A DNA stretch of 58,571 nt from Pseudomonas sp. ANT_H12B (GTDB lineage: Bacteria > Pseudomonadota > Gammaproteobacteria > Pseudomonadales > Pseudomonadaceae). The DNA lies in contig NZ_VOBI01000026.1 in NCBI RefSeq assembly GCF_008369325.1, positions 1 to 58,571 of the forward strand, in the 5' to 3' direction. Positions 33,309-42,483 of the stretch are shown piece by piece. Both the position numbers and the translations under genes were made by a program. The first letter of the stretch is position 1, and the number at the start of each line of letters is the position of its first letter. The notes below the pieces were generated by a model. It made no database searches. It was not told the DNA's origin and saw only the letters and a list, made by a program, of their open reading frames with translations.

Positions 33309-35906
33309 TTAAACGGCAACCGCCGATTCTTCGAGGAAGTCCTGAGCGAAGCGTTGCAGCACGCCGCCGGCTTCATAGATCGACACTTCTTCGGCGGTGT
33401 CGAGGCGGCAGGTCACTGGCACTTCGACGCGTTCGCCGTTCTTGCGGTTGATCACCAGCGTCAGCTCGGCACGCGGGGTGCGCTCACCGATCACGTCGTA
33501 GGTTTCGCTGCCATCGATGGCCAGGGTGTGGCGGTCGGTGCCCGGTTTGAACTCCAGCGGCAACACGCCCATGCCCACCAGATTGGTGCGGTGAATGCGC
33601 TCGAAGCCTTCGGCTGCAATCGCTTCCACACCCGCCAGACGCACGCCTTTGGCCGCCCAGTCGCGGGACGAACCCTGACCGTAGTCGGCGCCGGCGATGA
33701 TGATCAGCGGCTGCTTGCGTTCCATGTAGGTTTCGATGGCTTCCCACATGCGCATCACTTTGCCTTCCGGCTCGACGCGAGCCAGCGAACCCTGTTTGAC
33801 CTTGCCGTTTTCCTGAACCATTTCGTTGAACAGTTTCGGGTTGGCGAAGGTTGCGCGCTGCGCAGTCAAATGATCACCCCTATGAGTCGCGTAAGAGTTG
33901 AAGTCCTCTTCCGGCAAGCCCATTTTCGCCAGGTATTCGCCGGCGGCGCTGTCGAGCATGATGGCGTTCGATGGCGACAAGTGATCGGTGGTGATGTTGT
34001 CCGGCAGCACTGCCAATGGGCGCATACCCTTGAGCGGACGAGCCCCGGCCAGCGCGCCTTCCCAGTACGGCGGACGGCGGATGTAGGTGCTCATCTCGCG
34101 CCAGTCGTACAGCGGCGTGACTTTCGGACCAGTGTCTTCATGGATGGCGAACATCGGGATGTAGACCTGACGGAACTGCTCAGGTTTGACCGATGCCTTG
34201 ACCACTGCGTCGATTTCTTCGTCGCTCGGCCAGATGTCTTTCAGGCGGATTTCCTTGCCCTCGGTGTCCAGACCCAGCACATCTTTTTCGATATCGAAAC
34301 GGATGGTGCCGGCGATCGCGTAAGCAACCACCAACGGCGGCGAAGCGAGGAAGGCGTTTTTGGCGTACGGGTGAATCCGGCCGTCGAAGTTGCGGTTGCC
34401 CGACAGCACAGCGGTGGCGTACAGGTCACGGTCGATGATCTCTTGCTGGATCACCGGGTCCAGCGCGCCGGACATGCCGTTGCAAGTGGTGCAGGCGAAG
34501 GCGACGATGCCGAAACCGAGTTGCTCCAGTTCGCTGGTGAGGCCGGCCTCGTCGAGGTACAACGCGACGGTTTTCGAACCCGGTGCCAGGGACGATTTGA
34601 CCCAAGGCTTGCGGGTCAATCCGAGCTTGTTGGCATTGCGCGCCAGCAGGCCGGCGGCGATGACGTTGCGCGGGTTGCTGGTGTTGGTGCAGCTGGTAAT
34701 CGCAGCGATGATCACTGCGCCGTCCGGCATCTGGCCGGGCACTTCGGTCCACTGACCGGAGATGCCTTGGGCGGCGAGATCCGAGGTCGCAACGCGAGCG
34801 TGCGGGTTGCTCGGGCCGGCCATGTTGCGCACTACCGAAGACAGGTTGAAGGTCAACCCGCGCTCATATTGTGCATTCTTCAAACTGTCAGCCCAGAGGC
34901 CGGTCTGCTTGGCGTAGCTCTCGACCAACTGCACCTGCTCGTCTTCACGGCCGGTGAGTTTCAGATAGTCGATGGTTTGCTGGTCGATGTAGAACATCGC
35001 CGCGGTGGCGCCGTATTCCGGGGCCATGTTGGAGATGGTCGCACGGTCGCCGAGGGTCAGCTTTGATGCACCTTCGCCGAAGAATTCCAGCCATGCGCCA
35101 ACGACTTTCTGTTTGCGCAGGAACTCGGTCAGCGCCAGCACCATGTCGGTGGCGGTGATGCCCGGTTGCAGCTTGCCGGTCAGTTCGACGCCAACGCTTT
35201 CCGGCAGTCGCATCCACGACGCACGGCCAAGCATCACGCTTTCCGCTTCCAGGCCGCCGACACCGATGGCGATCACGCCCAGTGCATCGACGTGCGGGGT
35301 GTGGCTGTCGGTGCCGACGCAGGTGTCGGGGAACGCCACGCCGTCGCGCACCTGGATCACCGGAGACATTTTCTCCAGGTTGATCTGGTGCATGATGCCG
35401 TTGCCCGGCGGGATCACGTCGACGTTCTTGAACGCCTTCTTGGTCCAGTTGATGAAGTGGAAACGGTCTTCGTTGCGACGGTCTTCGATGGCGCGGTTCT
35501 TCTCGAACGCCTCCGGATCGAAGCCACCGCGCTCGACGGCCAGGGAGTGGTCGACGATCAGTTGCGTCGGCACCACCGGATTCACTTGCGCCGGGTCGCC
35601 ACCTTGCAAGGCGATGGCGTCGCGCAGGCCGGCGAGGTCGACCAGCGCGGTCTGGCCGAGAATGTCGTGGCACACCACACGTGCCGGGAACCACGGGAAG
35701 TCGAGGTCGCGCTTGCGCTCGATGAATTGCTTCAGGGAATCGATGAGCGTGGCCGGGTCGCAGCGACGCACCAGGTTTTCCGCCAGCACGCGGGAGGTGT
35801 ACGGCAGAGTGTCGTAGGCGCCGGGCTGGATGGCTTCGACAGCCGCACGGACGTCGAAGTAATCCAGATGGCTGCCGGGCAGCGGTTTGCGGAATTCAGT
35901 GTTCAT
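33309..35906 (-). CDS. acnD: Fe/S-dependent 2-methylisocitrate dehydratase AcnD
   Basis: An 865-residue aconitase-superfamily enzyme that dehydrates 2-methylcitrate to 2-methylaconitate. The three cluster cysteines lie in TSCTNTSNPRN and FACTTCNGMSG, and the swivel domain has AGADYGQGSSRDWAAKG. Its position between prpC and prpF shows the AcnD form and not a housekeeping aconitase. Confidence 0.96.
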   Translation of the reverse strand: MNTEFRKPLPGSHLDYFDVRAAVEAIQPGAYDTLPYTSRVLAENLVRRCDPATLIDSLKQFIERKRDLDFPWFPARVVCHDILGQTALVDLAGLRDAIALQGGDPAQVNPVVPTQLIVDHSLAVERGGFDPEAFEKNRAIEDRRNEDRFHFINWTKKAFKNVDVIPPGNGIMHQINLEKMSPVIQVRDGVAFPDTCVGTDSHTPHVDALGVIAIGVGGLEAESVMLGRASWMRLPESVGVELTGKLQPGITATDMVLALTEFLRKQKVVGAWLEFFGEGASKLTLGDRATISNMAPEYGATAAMFYIDQQTIDYLKLTGREDEQVQLVESYAKQTGLWADSLKNAQYERGLTFNLSSVVRNMAGPSNPHARVATSDLAAQGISGQWTEVPGQMPDGAVIIAAITSCTNTSNPRNVIAAGLLARNANKLGLTRKPWVKSSLAPGSKTVALYLDEAGLTSELEQLGFGIVAFACTTCNGMSGALDPVIQQEIIDRDLYATAVLSGNRNFDGRIHPYAKNAFLASPPLVVAYAIAGTIRFDIEKDVLGLDTEGKEIRLKDIWPSDEEIDAVVKASVKPEQFRQVYIPMFAIHEDTGPKVTPLYDWREMSTYIRRPPYWEGALAGARPLKGMRPLAVLPDNITTDHLSPSNAIMLDSAAGEYLAKMGLPEEDFNSYATHRGDHLTAQRATFANPKLFNEMVQENGKVKQGSLARVEPEGKVMRMWEAIETYMERKQPLIIIAGADYGQGSSRDWAAKGVRLAGVEAIAAEGFERIHRTNLVGMGVLPLEFKPGTDRHTLAIDGSETYDVIGERTPRAELTLVINRKNGERVEVPVTCRLDTAEEVSIYEAGGVLQRFAQDFLEESAVAV

Positions 35907-35976
35907 CGTCAGGACTCGGTCACGGTAATTTCAGAAGGTGGGGCACCCGGCGCGGACTTGAAGTAAACACATTCCA

Positions 35977-36068
35977 CTGTGGGAGCGAGCCTGCTCGCGA
36001 TAGCGGTGTATCAGTCGACATTGATGTTGAATGTCAGTCCGTCATCGCGAGCAGGCTCGCTCCCACAG
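35977..36068. repeat. Inverted REP pair between prpC and acnD
   Basis: CTGTGGGAGCGAGCCTGCTC and its reverse complement face each other, with a spacer very like that at 31955. It lies inside the prp operon between two co-directional genes, where it may limit readthrough or protect the prpC message. Confidence 0.9.
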
Positions 36069-36110
36069 GGTTTCCGGTTCCTTCAGTAACCAGCGTCAGT
36101 GCCCTCCCGG

Positions 36111-37238
36111 TCAGCGTTGTTCGATTGGCACGAACTTGCGCTGTTCGACGCCGACGTACTCGGCGCTCGGGCGGATGATGCGGTTGTTGGCACGCTGTTC
36201 AAACACATGCGCTGCCCAGCCGGTCAGGCGCGAGCAGACGAAAATCGGCGTGAACAACTTGGTCGGAATGCCCATGAAGTGGTACGTCGACGCATGGTAG
36301 AAGTCGGCGTTCGGGAACAGTTTCTTCTGTTCCCACATGGTCTTGTCGATGGCTTCGGAAACCGGGAACAGCACCGTGTCACCCACTTCGTCGGCAAGTT
36401 TTTTCGACCAGCCCTTGATCACCTCGTTGCGCGGGTCGTTGTCCTTATAGATCGCGTGACCGAAGCCCATGATCTTGTCCTTGCGCTCGAGCATGCCGAG
36501 GGTGCCTTTGATCGCCTCTTCCGGCGAGCTGAAGCGCTCGATCATTTCCATTGCCGCTTCGTTGGCGCCGCCATGCAGCGGACCACGCAGCGAACCAATG
36601 GCCGCCGTGACGCAGGAATACATGTCCGACAGGGTCGAAGCGCAAACCCGTGCGGTGAACGTCGAGGCGTTGAACTCGTGTTCCGCGTAGAGGATCAGCG
36701 AAACGTTCATCACTTTGACGTGCAACTCGCTCGGCTTCTTGTCGTGCAGCAGGTGCAGGAAGTGGCCGCCGATGGATTGTTCGTCGCTCACGCAGCTGAT
36801 GCGCTTGCCGTCATGGCTGAAGCGATACCAGTAGCACATGATCGCCGGGAACGCGGCCAGCAGACGGTCAGTCACGTCGTGTTGTTCGGAGAAGTCTTTC
36901 TCCGGTTCGATGTTGCCCAGGAACGAGCAACCGGTGCGCATCACGTCCATCGGGTGGGCGTCGGCGGGGATGCGTTCCAGCACTTCTTTCAGCGCTTGCG
37001 GCAGGTCGCGCAGCTTGCTCAGTTTGCTGATGTAAGCGGCGAGTTGGGTGTTGGTCGGCAGTTCACCGTAAAGCAGCAGGTAGGCCACTTCTTCGAACTG
37101 TGCGTCAGCCGCCAGTTCACGAACGTCGTAGCCGCGATAGGTCAGGCCTGCGCCCGACTGACCCACGGTGGACAGTGCGGTTTGCCCGGCAACCTGGCCA
37201 CGGAGCCCGGCGCCACTGAGTACTTTTGCTTCGGCCAT
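36111..37238 (-). CDS. prpC: 2-Methylcitrate synthase
   Basis: A 375-residue citrate-synthase-family enzyme that condenses propionyl-CoA with oxaloacetate. Conserved parts include SFLGNIEP, EHEFNASTFTAR and GALRGPLHGGANE-like sequence (RGPLHGGANEAAM), with catalytic His and Asp in place. The start at 37238 (MAEAKVLSGAGLRGQ) is chosen because GGAGACAG lies just before it; an in-frame extension of 27 codons upstream has no family match. Follows prpB by 55 bases. Confidence 0.95.
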   Translation of the reverse strand: MAEAKVLSGAGLRGQVAGQTALSTVGQSGAGLTYRGYDVRELAADAQFEEVAYLLLYGELPTNTQLAAYISKLSKLRDLPQALKEVLERIPADAHPMDVMRTGCSFLGNIEPEKDFSEQHDVTDRLLAAFPAIMCYWYRFSHDGKRISCVSDEQSIGGHFLHLLHDKKPSELHVKVMNVSLILYAEHEFNASTFTARVCASTLSDMYSCVTAAIGSLRGPLHGGANEAAMEMIERFSSPEEAIKGTLGMLERKDKIMGFGHAIYKDNDPRNEVIKGWSKKLADEVGDTVLFPVSEAIDKTMWEQKKLFPNADFYHASTYHFMGIPTKLFTPIFVCSRLTGWAAHVFEQRANNRIIRPSAEYVGVEQRKFVPIEQR

Positions 37239-37293
37239 TGCTGTCTCCAATCTTGAATTTGTTAGGGAATCTGCAAGTTGTAGGAGTCGCGAC

Positions 37294-38184
37294 TTACTTC
37301 TTCGCGGCAAACAACGCATCGAGCTTCTGCTCGAAGGTGTGGTAGTCGATGCGATCGTAAAGCTCCATGCGGGTCTGCATGGTATCGATGACGTTCTGTT
37401 GCGTACCGTCGCGGCGGATCGCGGTGTAGACGTTTTCCGCAGCCTTGTTCATGGCACGGAACGCGGACAATGGGTATAGCACCAGGGACACATCGGCGGC
37501 GGCGAGTTGCTCGGTGGTGTACAGCGGCGTCGCGCCGAATTCGGTGATGTTGGCCAGAATCGGGGCTTTCACGCGGCTGGCGAACAGCTTGTACATGTCC
37601 AGTTCGGTGATGGCTTCCGGGAAGATCATGTCGGCGCCGGCCTCGATGCACGCGGCGGCGCGATCCAAAGCGGATTCCAGACCTTCCACTGCGAGGGCGT
37701 CGGTACGGGCCATGATCACGAAGCTGTCATCGGTGCGCGCATCAACAGCAGCCTTGATCCGATCGACCATTTCCTGCAGGGACACGATCTCTTTATTAGG
37801 ACGGTGACCGCAGCGCTTGGCGCCGACCTGGTCTTCGATGTGAATCGCCGCCGCGCCGAACTTGATCATCGACTTGACGGTACGGGCCACGTTGAACGCC
37901 GAGGAACCGAAACCGGTGTCCACGTCCACCAACAGCGGCAGGTCGCAAACGTCGGTAATGCGGCGCACGTCGGTCAGCACGTCATCCAGGCCGGTGATGC
38001 CCAGGTCCGGCACGCCGAGGGAGCCGGCAGCCACCCCGCCACCAGACAGGTAAATAGCCTTGAAACCGGCGCGCTTGGCCAGCAGCGCGTGGTTGGCGTT
38101 GATCGCGCCGACCACTTGCAGCGGATGTTCGCTGGCGACCGCATCGCGGAAACGCTGGCCTGGAGTGCTCTTGTTCAAACTCAT
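37294..38184 (-). CDS. prpB: 2-Methylisocitrate lyase
   Basis: A 296-residue enzyme of the isocitrate-lyase/PEP-mutase family that splits 2-methylisocitrate to pyruvate and succinate. The signature KRCGHRPNKE holds the catalytic Cys, and VDVDTGFG gives metal ligands. Its ATG overlaps the regulator stop codon by four bases, so regulator and first enzyme are coupled. Confidence 0.96.
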   Translation of the reverse strand: MSLNKSTPGQRFRDAVASEHPLQVVGAINANHALLAKRAGFKAIYLSGGGVAAGSLGVPDLGITGLDDVLTDVRRITDVCDLPLLVDVDTGFGSSAFNVARTVKSMIKFGAAAIHIEDQVGAKRCGHRPNKEIVSLQEMVDRIKAAVDARTDDSFVIMARTDALAVEGLESALDRAAACIEAGADMIFPEAITELDMYKLFASRVKAPILANITEFGATPLYTTEQLAAADVSLVLYPLSAFRAMNKAAENVYTAIRRDGTQQNVIDTMQTRMELYDRIDYHTFEQKLDALFAAKK

Positions 38185-38903
38185 GACTCACCTCGTTCAG
38201 TGGCTGTCTTATTAGCGCCGTCCTGATAGTGACGGGCGATATTGCGTTTGGAGGCGCCGATGTGGCGGCGCATCAACAACTCGGCCAGTTCACCGTCACG
38301 GTCGGCGATGGCATCGAGAATTCGGTGGTGCTCGGCAAACGCCTGACGCGGACGATTGGGCGTGGTGGAAAACTGGATGCGGTACATGCGCACCAATTGA
38401 TAGAGCTCGCCGCAGAGCATCTGGGTCAGGGTGCGGTTGCCGCTGCCCTGGATGATTCGGTAATGAAAGTCGAAATCGCCTTCCTGCTGGTAGTAACCGA
38501 CACCGGCCTGGAACGCGGCGTCGCGCTCATGGGTTTCGAGGACCCGGCGCAGTTCGTCGATTTCTTCGAGGGTCATGCGCTCGGCCGCCAGACGGCAGGC
38601 CATGCCTTCGAGGGATTCGCGGATTTCGTAGAGTTCCAGCAGCTCGGCATGGCTCAACGAAACCACCCGCGCCCCGACGTGCGGTACGCGAACCAGCAGG
38701 CGCTGGCCTTCCAGACGGTGGATCGCCTCACGCAGCGGCCCGCGGCTGATGCCATAAGTGCGCGCCAGTTCCGGCTCGGAGATCTTGCTGCCCGGGGCGA
38801 TCTCGCCCTTGACGATGGCCGCCTGAATACGCCGGAAGACATTCTCGGAAAGCGTCTCCGAATCGTCTTGCGCAATGACCGGGGGATCGAGTTGATCCAG
38901 CAT
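38181..38903 (-). CDS. GntR (FadR/VanR-type) regulator of the prp operon
   Basis: A 240-residue repressor-like protein with an N-terminal winged helix (about 25-90, with PGSKISEPELARTYGISRGP) and a C-terminal all-helical FCD ligand domain (DFHYRIIQGSGNR; the conserved Asp and His ligands are visible). The start at 38903 (MLDQLDPPV) is preferred over one 36 codons upstream, since that longer form would run through the operator at 38977. It heads the prp operon and overlaps prpB. Likely autoregulated through the two palindromes nearby; ligand probably 2-methylcitrate or propionyl-CoA by analogy. E. coli PrpR is unrelated (sigma54 activator). Confidence 0.9.
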   Translation of the reverse strand: MLDQLDPPVIAQDDSETLSENVFRRIQAAIVKGEIAPGSKISEPELARTYGISRGPLREAIHRLEGQRLLVRVPHVGARVVSLSHAELLELYEIRESLEGMACRLAAERMTLEEIDELRRVLETHERDAAFQAGVGYYQQEGDFDFHYRIIQGSGNRTLTQMLCGELYQLVRMYRIQFSTTPNRPRQAFAEHHRILDAIADRDGELAELLMRRHIGASKRNIARHYQDGANKTATERGES

Positions 38904-38913
38904 ATTGTCGACA
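38904..38913. promoter_or_regulatory. Second operator-like site abutting the regulator start codon
   Basis: ATTGTCGACA repeats ten of the twelve bases of the palindrome at 38977. It directly abuts the start codon, 73 bases centre to centre from the first site, about seven turns of DNA. Confidence 0.55.
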
Positions 38914-38976
38914 CCTTGAAAGCTGATGCCGAAAAAACTAACGAATACAGGCCTTTTAGTCAAAGGATAATTAGGT

Positions 38977-38988
38977 ATTGTCGACAAT
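38977..38988. promoter_or_regulatory. Operator palindrome for the prp GntR regulator
   Basis: ATTGTCGACAAT is a perfect 12-base palindrome of the TTGTnnACAA type bound by FadR/VanR-subfamily regulators. It lies in the promoter region of the prp operon, 74 bases before the regulator start. Confidence 0.7.
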
Positions 38989-39202
38989 CGTCTAATAACC
39001 GACTGCACCATAACGACGCAGCATCATTGTTTATAGCCGCCTGCCAGCGGTGGCGCCACAAAACCACCGTGCTAGAATGCCGCCCGCATTTGTCTGTGAC
39101 ATCTGCACGGCTTGTCATAAACAGTTGATAGGCATACGAGGGAGCTTGCGCAGCGATGCCAGGGCCTTGAATCGAAACACGGACCGCCGCGCACCAGGAT
39201 TT

Positions 39203-39739
39203 ATGAGACTCAAGCCCTTCCCCGTATTCCTTTATTTACTTTGCCTGCCCGGTGTCGCCGCGGCGGGGGAAAAGACCGTATACGGCCTCAATGAATACGC
39301 TTCCCTGAACGGCATCGACCTTGAAGTTGCTGCCAAACTCGACACCGGGGCGAAAACCGCCTCTTTAAGCGCCCGTGACATCAAACGCTTCAAACGCAAT
39401 GGCGAGTCCTGGGTGCGCTTCTATCTGGCCATCGACGCTGCGCACTCGCACCCGATCGAACGGCCACTGGCCCGCGTCAGCAAGATCAAACGCCGGGCCG
39501 GCGACTACGACCCGGACGAAGGCAAGAAGTACACCGCCCGTCCGGTGATCGAGCTGAATATCTGCATGGGTTCGGCTTTACGCAGTATCGAAGTGAACTT
39601 GACCGACCGCAGCGCCTTCCAATACCCGCTCCTGATCGGCTCCGAAGCGCTGAAACGCTTCGATGCGCTGGTCGACCCCAGCCTTAAATACGCTGCTGGC
39701 AAACCCGCCTGCGCCACCGACGCACATACCGCAGAGTAA
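39203..39739 (+). CDS. Exported retropepsin-like aspartic protease domain protein
   Basis: A 178-residue protein with a signal peptide (about 1-21, ending GVAAAG) and a retropepsin-like domain. LDTGAKTASLSA holds the D-T-G-A active-site motif, so as a dimer it could act as an aspartic protease in the periplasm. Such proteins are often annotated as ATP-dependent zinc protease because of a RimK-linked domain name, for which there is no support here. The ATG at 39203 is chosen because the signal peptide starts there. It is followed after 5 bases by the transglutaminase-like membrane protein and then the ATP-grasp gene. Confidence 0.82.
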   Translation: MRLKPFPVFLYLLCLPGVAAAGEKTVYGLNEYASLNGIDLEVAAKLDTGAKTASLSARDIKRFKRNGESWVRFYLAIDAAHSHPIERPLARVSKIKRRAGDYDPDEGKKYTARPVIELNICMGSALRSIEVNLTDRSAFQYPLLIGSEALKRFDALVDPSLKYAAGKPACATDAHTAE

Positions 39740-39744
39740 TTCCA

Positions 39745-41280
39745 ATGCGCTCTCTTACCCTCCACCTGAAATTCCTGATCGCCATCTTGGTGGTGCTGGG
39801 TATTTCAGTCACGGCCTATCAGATCTTCGTGCTCGGCATCCCTGTGACCGAAGACGCCACCGACGATTTGTGGAACATCGACGCCAAAGTCGAGTTCGTC
39901 GCCAGTACCAAGGACCCGGTCAAGATCCAGATGTTCGTGCCGCCGCTGAGCCGCGATTACGTCAGCCTCAACGAGAGCTTCATTTCCAATAACTACGGCG
40001 TGGCCGTGAACCGTGTCGACGGCAACCGCAAAGTCACCTGGTCGGCACGTCGGGCCAAGGGCAATCAAACGCTTTATTACCGCCTGGTATTGACCAAGCG
40101 CTACACCGGTGAGAAATCCAAGGTCAAAGGGCCGACCTTCCGCGACAGCATCGCCGTCGAAGGCGCGGAAAAAGTCGCCGCCGAAGCCCTGCTCGCACCG
40201 ATCCGCCAGCACTCGGCCGACGTCGAAACCTTCATCGGCGAAGCCATCAAACGTGTCAACAATCTCAACGACGACAACGTGAAACTGCTGCTGGGCGGCG
40301 ATCCGTCCCCCGGGCACAAGGCAAAAATCGTCGAATTGGTGCTGTCCATCGCGCACGTGCCGGTGGAAAAGGTCCACACCATTCGTCTGGTAGCCGACCA
40401 GCCGCAAATGCCGGAGCTCTGGCTGCGCAGTTTCAACGGCACCGACTGGCTGTACTTCAACCCGGAAACCGGTGAACAGGGCCTGCCGACCGACCGCCTG
40501 CTGTGGTGGACCGGCGACGAAAACCTGATCACCGTCGATGGCGGCAAGAAAGCCAACGTGACCTTCAGCCTGAACAACAGCGAAATGAACGCGATTCGCC
40601 TGGCCAAGCTGACCGACGAAAACACCGACGCCAACTTCCTCGAATACTCGCTGTACGGCCTGCCGCTGCAAACCCAGCAGACCTTCATGATCATGGTGAT
40701 GATCCCGATCGGCGTGCTGGTGATCCTGATCCTGCGCAACCTGATCGGCATTCAGACCCTCGGTACGTTTACCCCGGTGCTGATCGCCCTGGCATTCCGG
40801 GAAACCCAGCTCGGCTTCGGCATCATGCTGTTTACGGTCATCACGGCGCTGGGCCTGTCGCTACGCTCCTATCTTGAACACTTGAAGCTGCAAATGCTGC
40901 CGAGGCTGTCGGTGGTGCTGACGTTCGTGGTGGTACTGATCGCGGCGATCAGCCTGTTCAGCCATAAGCTCGGTCTGGAACGCGGGTTGTCGGTGGCGCT
41001 GTTCCCGATGGTGATTCTGACCATGACCATCGAACGCCTGTCGATTACCTGGGAAGAACGCGGTTCCGGCCACGCCATGAAAGTGGCGATCGGTACACTG
41101 TTCGCCGCGGCCCTGGCGCACCTGATCATGAGCGTGCCGGAGCTGGTGTACTTCGTGTTCACCTTCCCGGCGATCCTGTTGATACTGGTGGGGTTCATGC
41201 TGGCGATGGGACGTTATCGCGGCTACCGCCTGACCGAACTGGTGCGTTTCAAGGCTTTCCTGAAGAAGGCTGACGTCTGA
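39745..41280 (+). CDS. Inactive-transglutaminase fused to seven-helix membrane domain
   Basis: A 511-residue inner-membrane protein. An N-terminal helix (about 8-30) anchors a periplasmic domain (30-305) related to inactive transglutaminase-like domains, in which no Cys is found, so the usual Cys-His-Asp triad is absent. The C-terminal part (about 315-495) has about seven hydrophobic helices. Genes of this type are known to lie between a retropepsin and a RimK-like ligase, as here. The stop TGA overlaps the next start (TGATG). Molecular role unknown; osmotic or envelope stress has been proposed for relatives. Confidence 0.82.
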   Translation: MRSLTLHLKFLIAILVVLGISVTAYQIFVLGIPVTEDATDDLWNIDAKVEFVASTKDPVKIQMFVPPLSRDYVSLNESFISNNYGVAVNRVDGNRKVTWSARRAKGNQTLYYRLVLTKRYTGEKSKVKGPTFRDSIAVEGAEKVAAEALLAPIRQHSADVETFIGEAIKRVNNLNDDNVKLLLGGDPSPGHKAKIVELVLSIAHVPVEKVHTIRLVADQPQMPELWLRSFNGTDWLYFNPETGEQGLPTDRLLWWTGDENLITVDGGKKANVTFSLNNSEMNAIRLAKLTDENTDANFLEYSLYGLPLQTQQTFMIMVMIPIGVLVILILRNLIGIQTLGTFTPVLIALAFRETQLGFGIMLFTVITALGLSLRSYLEHLKLQMLPRLSVVLTFVVVLIAAISLFSHKLGLERGLSVALFPMVILTMTIERLSITWEERGSGHAMKVAIGTLFAAALAHLIMSVPELVYFVFTFPAILLILVGFMLAMGRYRGYRLTELVRFKAFLKKADV

Positions 41281-42266
41281 TGTTCGGCTTCTGGAAGACC
41301 TGGAAGGCCCTGGAAGCCCGGGGCATCATGGGGATCAATCGGCGCAACGCGGACTACGTGCTCAAGTACAACAAGCGCAGCCTGTACCCGATCGTCGATG
41401 ACAAGATCATCACCAAAGAGCGCGCCATTGCCGCCGGCATTCATGTGCCAGAGCTGTATGGCGTGATCTCCACCGAGAAAGAAATCGACAACCTCGACGC
41501 CATCATCGGCGGGCGCAACGACTTCGTGATCAAACCGGCCCAGGGCGCTGGCGGTGACGGCATCATTGTGATTGCCGACCGTTTTGAGGGCCGCTATCGC
41601 ACGGTGTCCGGCAAGATCATCAGCCATGAGGAAATCGAGCACCATATCTCCAGCATCCTGACCGGCCTCTACTCCCTGGGCGGTCACCGGGATCGGGCGC
41701 TGATCGAGTACCGCGTGACCCCGGACCAGATCTTCAAGAGCATCAGTTACGAAGGCGTGCCGGACATCCGGATTATCGTGCTGATGGGCTACCCGGTCAT
41801 GGCCATGCTGCGGCTGCCCACCCGCCAGTCCGGCGGCAAGGCCAACCTGCACCAGGGCGCCATCGGCGTCGGTGTAGACCTCGCCACCGGCCTGACCCTG
41901 CGCGGCACGTGGCTGAACAACATCATCACCAAACACCCGGACACCACCAACGCGGTGGATGGCGTGCAACTGCCCTACTGGGATGGTTTCATGAAACTCG
42001 CCGCGGGCTGTTATGAGCTGTGCGGGCTGGGTTATATCGGTGTCGACATGGTCCTGGACCAGGAGAAAGGGCCGCTGATTCTTGAGCTCAACGCCCGGCC
42101 TGGGTTGAACATTCAGATTGCCAATGATTGCGGGCTGACGTTGCGCACCCATGCGGTTGAAGCGCGGCTGGAAGAGTTGAAGGCTCGCGGGGTTGTTGAG
42201 ACGGTGCAGGAACGGGTTGAGTTTGTTCAGGAAATGTTTGGGCATATTCCTGCGGTTGAGGGCTGA
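41280..42266 (+). CDS. RimK-like ATP-grasp ligase
   Basis: A 328-residue cytoplasmic ATP-grasp protein annotated in this family as alpha-L-glutamate ligase-like. The ATP-binding lysine loop (VIKPAQGAGGDGI) and the metal-binding ELNARPGLNIQ motif are intact. It probably adds an amino acid to a carboxylate on a protein or peptide; the substrate is unknown. It starts inside the stop of the previous gene, showing that the triad is translated together. The last 40 codons are less GC-rich in third positions than the rest. Confidence 0.85.
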   Translation: MFGFWKTWKALEARGIMGINRRNADYVLKYNKRSLYPIVDDKIITKERAIAAGIHVPELYGVISTEKEIDNLDAIIGGRNDFVIKPAQGAGGDGIIVIADRFEGRYRTVSGKIISHEEIEHHISSILTGLYSLGGHRDRALIEYRVTPDQIFKSISYEGVPDIRIIVLMGYPVMAMLRLPTRQSGGKANLHQGAIGVGVDLATGLTLRGTWLNNIITKHPDTTNAVDGVQLPYWDGFMKLAAGCYELCGLGYIGVDMVLDQEKGPLILELNARPGLNIQIANDCGLTLRTHAVEARLEELKARGVVETVQERVEFVQEMFGHIPAVEG

Positions 42267-42277
42267 TCCCCCCGCAT

Positions 42278-42384
42278 TGATCGTTCCCACGCTCCGCGTG
42301 GTAACGCCGCCACGGACGCTCTGCGTCCGCCTGTGACGCAGAGCGTCACGGGATGCATTCCCACGCGGAGCGTGGGAACGATCA
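42278..42384. repeat. Compound REP element of the GATCGTTCCCACGC type
   Basis: An outer pair of 14-base arms (TGATCGTTCCCACG and CGTGGGAACGATCA) encloses further palindromes (GACGCTCTGCGTC and GACGCAGAGCGTC). It is the most complete copy in this window, between the ATP-grasp gene and pabB. Confidence 0.88.
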
Positions 42385-42483
42385 ATGGCCGCCAATCTGC
42401 CAATCTCCGACATCCCCTCTAGGAGCAATTCCCCGAGGAGACTACAATCGCCACCCCGCCTCGATGGCTGATCTGCCCCGCCC

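Noticed and set aside
33291..35066. Long open frame opposite acnD
   Set aside because: Antisense shadow of acnD with no recognised domains.
39203..39739. ATP-dependent zinc protease annotation
   Set aside because: No ATP- or zinc-binding motif is visible; the DTGA motif supports a retropepsin-like domain.
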